Shown here in pieces: positions 26,170 through 33,572 of a stretch of 33,572 nt of DNA. The notes beneath the pieces are model-generated. The model was given only the letters and a program-made list of their open reading frames with translations. It searched no databases and was not told where the DNA came from. Position numbers and translations under genes: made by a program. Origin of the DNA: FCB group bacterium (GTDB lineage: Bacteria > Fidelibacterota > Marinisomatia > SCGC-AAA003-L08 > JACNLC01); contig JAADGM010000029.1 of NCBI GenBank assembly GCA_013152375.1, positions 1 through 33,572 on the forward strand, in the 5' to 3' direction. The stretch's first letter is position 1, and each line of letters opens with the position of its first letter.

Positions 26170-27492
26170 CTATCCAATCTGCTGGATTTTTTCCCAAAGC
26201 TTCACAGACTCAAGTCTGGCATTAGCGAGAATTTCATCTTCATTGATACTTACGAATTTATTCGCCCTGATCCTGAATTTACCCCGTGTAACCACGTCAC
26301 AGGGCCGCTGCATCCCGCTTAAAATATGACCGGCAACATTGTACTCGGTGAATTTGGTGCGGGGATGATAATCATAGACGGCAAAGTCAGCGTGATATCC
26401 TTTTTCCAAAAGTCCGATCTTCTGGTTGAAAAGCCTGCTGGCAATGGTGGCATTCTGCTTAAACAGCAGGTTCAGGTAATCAATGTTTCGGTCGCGTCCT
26501 GAAATGTGAGAACTCCGGATCAGCTCCCCTTCTTTGGCTTCAATGAGCATATTGGACTGCATGCCGTCCGTTCCCAGCCCAACCGTGAGTTTCCGGGTGA
26601 GGTCACCCGGCATCAGGCCCACCCGGTTATTGGCATTTGACGTAGGACAGTGGATCAGGAAGGCCCGGGCTTTCTTAACGGCTGCTACATCCGCTTCAGT
26701 CAGATGAACTCCGTGGATTATCAGACTGTTTTTGTTCAGCAGTTCCAGCTTCATCAGCCTGTCCAGTACCGAGTCAAAACCCCGGTCAAGGGCATCCTGC
26801 TGATCAGCCTTATCTTCTCCCACGTGAATATGAACCCCTGGATTATCAAATTTATCGAGATGACCTGCTATAATTTTCAGGGAGGTATCGGAAAGGGTGA
26901 AAGAAGCGTGCAGCCCCATCATCGGGTGCACATAGGGATGGTTTGAAAAATCGCGAATCGCCACCAGGTTTTCGTTCAGCGCCGCCTCGAAGCGCTGAGG
27001 ACCGTTGCGGTCCGTGACCTCAAAAGCAGTCGTGAGACGAACGCCAAAGCGGTTGGCGACTTCCACAAGTCTTGATATGGAACCGGAAATGAAGTTCTGA
27101 CTCGAATGGTGATCCATGATGGTCGTTACGCCGGCCCGTAGGCAAGCCAGGATGCCGGCCTGATAGGAAGCATAAGTCGAGGCCTCGTCCAGCGCCAGAT
27201 CAAGTTTCCACCAGACATTTCTAAGTTTTTCGATGAAACTTTTAGGAATCCTGCGGGGCGACGGCATACCGAGGGCCAGTGCCGAATAAAGATGCGTGTG
27301 ACCGTTGATCATACCGGGGACGGCGGTTTTGCCTTTCATATCGATGATTTCATCGTAATCGCTTTGATTCGAAGGGGTGCCCCCCACATGATCGATAATT
27401 CCCTCATTACTGGAGATGCAGCCGTTAGCGATATACACAGGGGTACCTGCCGGATTTACGATCCGCAGATTCTTAAACAGTGTTTTGCTCAT
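26170..27492 (-). CDS. ssnA: SsnA-family putative aminohydrolase
   Basis: [76 protein letters not shown]; resembles E. coli SsnA. Confidence 0.85.
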   Translation of the reverse strand: MSKTLFKNLRIVNPAGTPVYIANGCISSNEGIIDHVGGTPSNQSDYDEIIDMKGKTAVPGMINGHTHLYSALALGMPSPRRIPKSFIEKLRNVWWKLDLALDEASTYASYQAGILACLRAGVTTIMDHHSSQNFISGSISRLVEVANRFGVRLTTAFEVTDRNGPQRFEAALNENLVAIRDFSNHPYVHPMMGLHASFTLSDTSLKIIAGHLDKFDNPGVHIHVGEDKADQQDALDRGFDSVLDRLMKLELLNKNSLIIHGVHLTEADVAAVKKARAFLIHCPTSNANNRVGLMPGDLTRKLTVGLGTDGMQSNMLIEAKEGELIRSSHISGRDRNIDYLNLLFKQNATIASRLFNQKIGLLEKGYHADFAVYDYHPRTKFTEYNVAGHILSGMQRPCDVVTRGKFRIRANKFVSINEDEILANARLESVKLWEKIQQIG

Positions 27493-27560
27493 TTATTTCC
27501 GATCCATAATTTGATTTGTTATTATTCCTCTAATTCTGATTAATGCTAATTTCAACAGGC

Positions 27561-29837
27561 TTACCCCGAAATGGACGAGAGAGCCGAAAGTACGCTTTCC
27601 GGGGTCAGCGGCAGCTGGTAGAACTGTTTCCCGACTGCACGGCTTACAGCATTGGCAATTGCAGCGGCAACAGGAATGATGGCCGGTTCACCAATCCCCC
27701 TGGCACCCCAGGGACCCTCCGGTTCGGGAAATTCCAGTATTGCCGTATCAACCTCGGCGGAATCAGCAGCGGTAGGCAGCAGATATGTAGAAAGATTTGG
27801 CGAAATTACCCGCCCCTCATCGAAAACGAGCTGTTCAGTCAGGGCCCAACCTATGCCCTGGGTGACACCCCCTTCCACCTGACCTTCAATCCCGGCAGGG
27901 TTGACAGCCCGGCCCACATCGTGCGCAGCCCAGAATTTCTCAACTTTTACCAAACCCGTCAGTTTGTCTACTCTCACTTTGGCCACATGGGTTGCGTATG
28001 AATAGGTAAAGTAAGCCTCACCAGCCCCCTTGGCAGCGTCAAATTTGAGGCTGGGGACATGCCACCATCCGGTGGTACTCATGGGATAATTATTCAGGTA
28101 TAAAAAGTCAGCCAGTTCGGTAAATCCGATATGAGCGCCCGTCAGCGTGTTTGAGGCCCGGTCGCCAGCAAAAGAAACCTCGCTTTCCTCACAGTCCAGC
28201 AGCCTGGCGGCCGCCGTTCGCAGGATGGGCCTCAATTTTTGGGCAGCATTCAGGATCGCCTGTCCGGTCATCACAATATTCCGGCTGGCCACTGAAGGCC
28301 CGCTGTCAGGTACCTGATCAGTGCTTGTGGGCAGAACCGTGATACGGGCAATATCCACTGCCAGGGCCTCGGCAGTCATTTGAGCGACAGCCGTAAGGGC
28401 GCCCTGCCCCATTTCGACCAATCCGAAAGCCACCGTGATGGAACCGTCGCGCAGCAGGCTCAGGTGGACGGCCGAGCCGTCCAGACTCCAGCCGGCAGCT
28501 CCCAGGCAGTTACCGTAGTGACAGGTTGCAACACCAAGTGCGGTCACATATCTGTCTGAAGACAGCCGTGAGGTCCCGGAGCTGTTCCAGCCGGCAGCGT
28601 CTCTGGCACGCTTCAGCGTTTCAGCGGCACCGGCACCATGACTTATTTTTTGACCGGTAACCGTTTCTTCATTTTCCCTGATAATATTTTTGAGACGCAG
28701 TTCCACCGGATCCATCTGCAGACGCCGGGCAATAATATCCATCATACGCTCATGACCAAAGGTCGCCTGAGGAGAACCGAACCCCCTAAAGGCTCCGTTG
28801 GGAGGCAGGTTGGTGTAGTAAGACCTGGAAAGAATGCTGACATTCGGAACCACATACGGACCCATTGCCTGTACCGATGCCCGATAAGAGACAACCGAAG
28901 AAAGGGTGGCGTAGGCTCCGCTGTTCTGTTCCAGCAGGATTTGCGCAGCCACCAGCTTACCTGCTTTGGTGACACCCACTTTGTACTGCATGGTAAAAGG
29001 ATGCCGCTTACTGGTAAGCTGGATATCGTCATTCCGGGTATAGATCAGCTGCACCGGTTTGCCGATTTTGCGGGCCGCCACCGCTGCTCTGGCACAGACC
29101 TCCGAAGGAACATCTTCCTTTCCCCCGAATGCACCGCCGGTTGGTGCCTGCTCGACACGTACGTGAGCATACGGGATCCCCAATACCCTGCCCACAGCCT
29201 TCTGCACATAAAACGGACACTGCAGCGAGGCGATGATGCTGATCTTTCCCCCGGGTTCGGGTACGGCAATGCAACCCTGGGGCTCCAGATAATAGTGCTC
29301 CTGGGCAGGTGTACTGAAGGAGGCTTCGATAATATGGTCCGCAAGCTCAAAGCCTCTGGCGATATCCCCCTTTTCGACCCGATGTTCACAGGCCAGATTA
29401 CTGTCGTGCAGAAAACCTTCGGTCATCTGTTTACTGTCTTCGATGGTAAAAACGGGGCGGTAGGGTTCGCAGTCTATTTTGACTTGTCTGGCGCAGTTTA
29501 ATGCAGCCGTGGCTGTATCGGCAATGATGAGCCCGATGGTATCACCCACATACCGCACAACAGGCCGGGCAAACAGCGGTTGATCCTGCAGGATCACACC
29601 GACTTCGTTCACACCGGGAATATCCTCAGCGGAAATAAAATCCAGATAACCGGTATATTTTCTGGCTTTCGTCAGGTCCACCGACAATACCCGGCCGTAA
29701 GGCACCGACGCATAAACGGGGGCGGCAAAGACGGCCTCCCTGACCGGCAGGTCGGCGAGGAATTTAGTCTCTCCGGTTACCTTTCCGGCGGCGTCAATAC
29801 GATTTTGTGCTGTGCCAATGTAGCTGTATTTTTTCAA
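27561..29837 (-). CDS. Xanthine-dehydrogenase-family Mo-binding subunit (second hydroxylase)
   Basis: GGAFGGKEDVPSEV, GAFRGFGSPQATFGHERMMD, VEMGQGALTAVAQM and GARGIGEPAIIPVAAAI. The called first codon is TTG (29837-29835), so the start is uncertain. Confidence 0.87.
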   Translation of the reverse strand: MKKYSYIGTAQNRIDAAGKVTGETKFLADLPVREAVFAAPVYASVPYGRVLSVDLTKARKYTGYLDFISAEDIPGVNEVGVILQDQPLFARPVVRYVGDTIGLIIADTATAALNCARQVKIDCEPYRPVFTIEDSKQMTEGFLHDSNLACEHRVEKGDIARGFELADHIIEASFSTPAQEHYYLEPQGCIAVPEPGGKISIIASLQCPFYVQKAVGRVLGIPYAHVRVEQAPTGGAFGGKEDVPSEVCARAAVAARKIGKPVQLIYTRNDDIQLTSKRHPFTMQYKVGVTKAGKLVAAQILLEQNSGAYATLSSVVSYRASVQAMGPYVVPNVSILSRSYYTNLPPNGAFRGFGSPQATFGHERMMDIIARRLQMDPVELRLKNIIRENEETVTGQKISHGAGAAETLKRARDAAGWNSSGTSRLSSDRYVTALGVATCHYGNCLGAAGWSLDGSAVHLSLLRDGSITVAFGLVEMGQGALTAVAQMTAEALAVDIARITVLPTSTDQVPDSGPSVASRNIVMTGQAILNAAQKLRPILRTAAARLLDCEESEVSFAGDRASNTLTGAHIGFTELADFLYLNNYPMSTTGWWHVPSLKFDAAKGAGEAYFTYSYATHVAKVRVDKLTGLVKVEKFWAAHDVGRAVNPAGIEGQVEGGVTQGIGWALTEQLVFDEGRVISPNLSTYLLPTAADSAEVDTAILEFPEPEGPWGARGIGEPAIIPVAAAIANAVSRAVGKQFYQLPLTPESVLSALSSISG

Positions 29838-30044
29838 TGGAATTACTTTCAGACAGGAGCCTCGTTTTTCATTTCTACGTAAATTCCGCCCATCTAACCT
29901 GAACCAAATGTACGTTTTATAACGTTTGAATTGTGTTCTAATTTACAATGCTTTTTACCTTAGCTTAAGACAGGGTTTTGCCCAAAATGCTATTTTCTCG
30001 ATTCCCAAAACCGACTGTTTTAAACTGTAAATTTAAACAAAAGA
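29838..30044. promoter_or_regulatory. AT-rich divergent intergenic region expected to carry promoters of both arms of the island
   Basis: About 207 bp between divergent start codons; contains ACGTT-TTAT-AACGT (29912-29925) and GGTTTTG/CAAAACC (29974-29980/30006-30012). Confidence 0.55.
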
Positions 30045-30794
30045 ATGTCTCATTTCATGAATTTTATTGAGCTTTTCACAGAAAATCCGTTTAGCTTAAA
30101 AGGAGCCTGCATCGGACTCCTTGGGGGAGGCGGCAAGACCACACTGCTGCAGAGGCTGGGACTTGAATTCAGCTTTGTATTTGAAAAGGTCCTGCTGTCA
30201 TCGTTAACCCAATCCGCCTATGTTCCTGATGAGGAAGTTGTCTTTTATGAAACTCTGGAAGAAAATAATTTTTCTGAAATATACAGCCGCAGCCGCACCC
30301 TGTTCGTGATGCATCCGGGAGAAAAAGACCATAAATTGAAGGGGCTCACTCCAAGCGAACTGAAACTATTGTGGAAAAAATCGGAACTGTGTGTGTTTGA
30401 ATGCGACGGCGCAAGACAGCACCCTCTTAAAGCTCACTCGTCATACGATCCGGAAATACCGGGATTTGCCACGCATGTGATCATCCTGGTGGGCGCCGAG
30501 GTAGTGGACTCCACCTGTTCAGCAGGGCTCGTGCACAGGCCGCAGGAGTTCATGAGAACCTGGGAGATACAGACGGAGACAACCCTCAGTGCCGATTTCA
30601 TCGCCCGGGTTATCACCTCTTCAAGAGGCTATCTGAGTAAGGTCAGCGGGGCTCCCTCCCTGCTCTACTTTGTGAACAAATGGGATATCGCTCCTGACAA
30701 AGCCCGGGAACTGGCCGGTGCGATCAGCCGATGTACTGACCACCCCGTATTTTTCGGCTCTCTCAAAGACAGTACCTATATGCGGGTTCAATGA
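30045..30794 (+). CDS. yqeC: YqeC-type selenium-dependent hydroxylase accessory protein
   Basis: GACIGLLGGGGKTTLLQRLG P-loop-like motif; FECDGARQHPLKAHSSYDPEIP; position before mocA and yqeB. Confidence 0.8.
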   Translation: MSHFMNFIELFTENPFSLKGACIGLLGGGGKTTLLQRLGLEFSFVFEKVLLSSLTQSAYVPDEEVVFYETLEENNFSEIYSRSRTLFVMHPGEKDHKLKGLTPSELKLLWKKSELCVFECDGARQHPLKAHSSYDPEIPGFATHVIILVGAEVVDSTCSAGLVHRPQEFMRTWEIQTETTLSADFIARVITSSRGYLSKVSGAPSLLYFVNKWDIAPDKARELAGAISRCTDHPVFFGSLKDSTYMRVQ

Positions 30795-31408
30795 ACGCAG
30801 CAATCTGCATGATCATAACCGCAGCCGGGTTATCCCGGCGAAATCCGGAGAAATTGCTGTACCGGCTGGGAACGCAAACCGTGATCCGGCAATGTGTCTC
30901 CCAATATGCAAATTTTTCCTGGGATATTGTGGTGGTAACCGGTCACGAGCGCAAAAAGATCGAAGGCCAGTTACAGCAGCTCGGAAGCAGCATAAAATTT
31001 GTCCGCAATCCCGATTACCGTGAGGGTCTGGCCTCTTCTCTGTCTGCTGGCCTGTGTTCGGTACCAGATCACTATACCTATTACGGCTTCAGCAACGGAG
31101 ACAAACCCTTTATCAGGCCCGGGACAATCCGAAAATTGATGGAATTCCTGCAAGCAAACCGACCCCTAATCCTGTTTCCAAAATGGAAAACCCAAATCGG
31201 GCATCCTGCCTTTTTTCACCGGTCCCTGCGGTCTTCACTGCTGGGACTCAGCGGGGATGCCGGGGGCCGGCAGCTCATCCCGGAACATCAGGATGAGACC
31301 GTATATCTGCAAGTTGAGGATGAAGGTGTCTGTCTGGATATGGACCGGTACTTCCTTGAAAAAACTGCCCGAGGTGCGCGGACCGGAAATGGGGAGTCTG
31401 CCTCGTGA
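30791..31408 (+). CDS. MocA/YgfJ-type molybdenum cofactor nucleotidyltransferase
   Basis: IITAAGLSRRNPEKLLYRLG, NPDYREGLASSLSAGL, GDKPFI; overlaps yqeC stop (ATGA). Confidence 0.82.
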   Translation: MNAAICMIITAAGLSRRNPEKLLYRLGTQTVIRQCVSQYANFSWDIVVVTGHERKKIEGQLQQLGSSIKFVRNPDYREGLASSLSAGLCSVPDHYTYYGFSNGDKPFIRPGTIRKLMEFLQANRPLILFPKWKTQIGHPAFFHRSLRSSLLGLSGDAGGRQLIPEHQDETVYLQVEDEGVCLDMDRYFLEKTARGARTGNGESAS

Positions 31409-32205
31409 TCCTGGTTAGGGGTGCCGGTGAACTTGCCACGGCAGCGGCGATCAGTCTGTGGAAAAGCGGCTATGACGTTGTTGCAACCGATTTGCGCACG
31501 CCCCTGGCCATTCGCCGGACGGTAGCCTTTTGCGAGGTCATGTTTACCGGCCGGACCACTGTTGAGGGTGTCAGGGCCGTCCGCTGTGACCCTGAGGCTG
31601 TGCCTGCGTTCCTGGGGCAAGGCAAACTCCCGGTCCTGGTGGATACCCCGGATCTGACCCGGGAACTATCTGCCGGGGTGCTGGTGGATGCCAGAATGCT
31701 CAAAACCGTACAGGCGGATATGCGGTCCCAAGCCCGTCTGACCATCGGCCTGGGTCCGGGATTTACCGCCGGGGAAAATTGCCACCTGGTGATTGAAACC
31801 TTGCGGGGGCATGATCTGGGCCGGATCATCGAGATCGGACCTCCTGCCCGGGATACGGGAATTCCGGGGAATATCGCCGGTGAAACCCGCCGCCGGGTGG
31901 TGCGGGCACCTGCAGACGGACAAATCAGCTGGCAGGTGGAGTTAGGGGATCTGGTATCGGAACGGGACCTGATGGGGAACATCTCATCAGAAACCCCCAT
32001 CTATGCACCGCTGTCCGGATTGGTCCGGGGGTTGATCGCACCGGGATTGACGGTTCCCAGAGGTCTCAAGATCGCGGATGTCGATCCCCGAGGTGACCGT
32101 GTGAACTTCTCTACAATCTCTGACAAGGCCAGAGCCGTTGGCAGAGCAGTTCTGGAAGCTGTTTTATCAAATCACTTTTTACCGGAAGGAACTCATGAAC
32201 CCTGA
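31405..32205 (+). CDS. yqeB: YqeB / EF2563-type selenium-dependent Mo hydroxylase maturation protein
   Basis: MILVRGAGELATAAAISLWKSGYDVVATDLRTPLAIRRTVAFCEVMFTG; GLGPGFTAGENCHLVIET; 266 aa. Confidence 0.83.
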   Translation: MILVRGAGELATAAAISLWKSGYDVVATDLRTPLAIRRTVAFCEVMFTGRTTVEGVRAVRCDPEAVPAFLGQGKLPVLVDTPDLTRELSAGVLVDARMLKTVQADMRSQARLTIGLGPGFTAGENCHLVIETLRGHDLGRIIEIGPPARDTGIPGNIAGETRRRVVRAPADGQISWQVELGDLVSERDLMGNISSETPIYAPLSGLVRGLIAPGLTVPRGLKIADVDPRGDRVNFSTISDKARAVGRAVLEAVLSNHFLPEGTHEP

Positions 32206-33238
32206 CCTTTATCAATTTCTCACAGAATTCGATTTTAACCAGAAAGCCGCCCTGTGCTCCATTCTTCACCACTCGGGATCCGTCCCCCGGAAAGACCATC
32301 CGCTGATGATGGTTCTCGAAGACGGCAGCACCCTGGGAACCGTCGGCGGTGGAGCGTTGGAACACCAGGCCGGGGTAGCCTCCATGGAAGTCCTGAAAAC
32401 GGGTCTTCCCCAATTACTTCAGTCCAGTATGTCCGGGACTGATCTTTCCAAGGATGCCGGTATTTGCGGAGGGTCGGTGAAGCTGCTGGTGGAGGAATTC
32501 ACGCCCGCCCTGCAGCGACTTTGGCAGAGGGTCCCCATTTTTTCCGATCCGGCCATTCCCTGTCTCATGATCACCGGCTACGATCCGGAGGCGAAGGAGA
32601 CAGTATTTCATTTTGCCGTCACAGAAGATCAGCTGCCGGAAGTTCCCCGCTTTTTAAGGGATGCGGCGGAGACTGCATTTCAGCGGCGGGCCTCAACAAA
32701 CCTCCGTAAAGACGAAAAGGTTATTCTGTTGCGCTATTTTGCTCCGGCACCCGTTCTGCATATTTTCGGAGCGGGACATGTGGGATCAGCCGTGGCAGAC
32801 CTGGCTGACTTTCTGAAGATTGCCGTGAAAATTTATGATGACAGGGCGGAGTTGGCCAACCCGGAACGCTTCCCGTTTGCCAGGACGGTTTCGACCGATC
32901 CACTCGGGGACCTGAAAAAAAACTCACACTTCGGGGAACAGGACATGGTGCTGGTTTCAACCCGGAACCATAAATCCGACCTGCAGATCATGCGCTGGCT
33001 TTTGGGAATGAACCTGCCCTATATTGGTCTCATGAGCAGCCGCCGTAAGTGGCAGTTGATCGCGGATGCGCTCCTCAACGAAGGTATATCTCAAGAAAAG
33101 ATTGAAGCCGTATTTGCGCCGGTAGGATTGGATATCGGGGCCGATACTGTCCCCGAAATTGCGCTGAGCATCCTCACGGAGATCGTGTTTCATCAAAAAA
33201 AGCAGTGCGCCTCACCTTTAGCGCTCCGGGAAAAATGA
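32195..33238 (+). CDS. XdhC/CoxI-family molybdenum enzyme maturation factor
   Basis: ORF begins at 32138; ATG 32195 after GGAAGGA is likelier. LCSILHHSGSVPRK, GTVGGGALEHQ, and C-terminal Rossmann LHIFGAGHVGSAVADLADFL. Confidence 0.87.
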   Translation: MNPDLYQFLTEFDFNQKAALCSILHHSGSVPRKDHPLMMVLEDGSTLGTVGGGALEHQAGVASMEVLKTGLPQLLQSSMSGTDLSKDAGICGGSVKLLVEEFTPALQRLWQRVPIFSDPAIPCLMITGYDPEAKETVFHFAVTEDQLPEVPRFLRDAAETAFQRRASTNLRKDEKVILLRYFAPAPVLHIFGAGHVGSAVADLADFLKIAVKIYDDRAELANPERFPFARTVSTDPLGDLKKNSHFGEQDMVLVSTRNHKSDLQIMRWLLGMNLPYIGLMSSRRKWQLIADALLNEGISQEKIEAVFAPVGLDIGADTVPEIALSILTEIVFHQKKQCASPLALREK

Positions 33239-33239
33239 T

Positions 33240-33572
33240 GTGATCCGGGAAACCTGTCAGCTCCTTTCGGGGGGGCAGCTGGTTAGGGCGGATTCCATTC
33301 GCCGTGAAGATATCCTGATCCGCGGCGGGAAGATCCTCCGGATTGAAGATCGCATCAGGGATATTCCGTCCGGCTGCCGGCACATTGACTGCGCGGGAAA
33401 ACTCATCTTCCCCGGCATCATCGATACCCACGTTCATCTGAAAGACGCCGCCACCGAGAGCCGGGCTGCCCTCCGGGGAGGTGTCACTGCCATCATGGAT
33501 TTCAGCCGACATGAAAAAGGAAAATCTCTGCTCGAAAGCGTACGACAGAGGAAGGCTGAACTGGCCGGGTGC
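33240..33572 (+). CDS. HyuA/dihydropyrimidinase-like amidohydrolase, N-terminus only (runs off window)
   Basis: Not in ORF track. GTG 33240 opens a stop-free frame to 33572: MIRETCQLLSGGQLVRADSIRREDILIRGGKILRI...AGKLIFPGIIDTHVHLKDAATESRAALRGGVTAIMDFSRH; HxH metal motif. Confidence 0.78.
   Translation, partial: MIRETCQLLSGGQLVRADSIRREDILIRGGKILRIEDRIRDIPSGCRHIDCAGKLIFPGIIDTHVHLKDAATESRAALRGGVTAIMDFSRHEKGKSLLESVRQRKAELAGC

Noticed and set aside
28638-29501. 287-aa plus-strand ORF opposite the second Mo hydroxylase gene
   Set aside because: Shadow ORF: low-complexity, Cys/His/Arg-rich translation with no recognisable motif, fully antisense to a well-supported CDS. The same applies to the 153-, 179-, 151- and 152-aa antisense ORFs elsewhere.
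29838-30044. Purine (guanine/adenine) riboswitch in the divergent region
   Set aside because: No recognisable three-way-junction core or conserved purine riboswitch loop sequences on either strand.
11291-33572. Selenocysteine codons in the selenium-linked hydroxylases
   Set aside because: These enzymes use labile, non-Sec selenium at the cofactor, and their ORFs run full length without internal TGA.
1-33572. CRISPR array, tRNA/rRNA genes, insertion sequences or phage genes
   Set aside because: No regularly spaced direct repeats, no cloverleaf or rRNA-like sequence noticed, and no transposase, integrase or phage-like ORFs.

Overview
The window has two parts. The left third (about 1-11.1 kb) carries a truncated unknown ORF, an NAD-dependent epimerase, a mercury-type pair (MerT-MerP fusion plus MerA), a PhoB/PhoR-like two-component system divergent from an NptA-type Na/Pi cotransporter and PhoU, and a tetR-crp-thioredoxin-like-doxX operon. 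The right two thirds (about 11.3-33.6 kb) is one anaerobic purine / selenium-linked molybdenum hydroxylase island, transcribed divergently from about 29.84-30.04 kb. The minus arm encodes a Mo-hydroxylase, SsnA, YgeY, YgeW, two fold-type-II PLP enzymes, a 2Fe-2S subunit, an FAD subunit, YgfK, an 8-oxoguanine-deaminase-like amidohydrolase, a YgfM-like FAD subunit, a second 2Fe-2S subunit and an XdhD-like Mo subunit. The plus arm encodes YqeC, MocA/YgfJ, YqeB (EF2563-type), XdhC and the start of a HyuA/dihydropyrimidinase-like protein. The overall cluster resembles the known E. coli yge/yqe/ssnA/xdhD purine cluster. Less usual points are: no recognisable YgeX, replaced by two overlapping PLP-enzyme genes; an 8-oxoguanine-deaminase-like gene embedded with a complete hydroxylase, suggesting guanine -> 8-oxoguanine -> urate; subunits that are fused in E. 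coli but split here; and a long, structured intra-operon spacer between ygfK and the deaminase gene, a candidate cis-RNA element. No tRNA, rRNA, CRISPR array or transposase was seen. All family calls come from motif recognition by eye.
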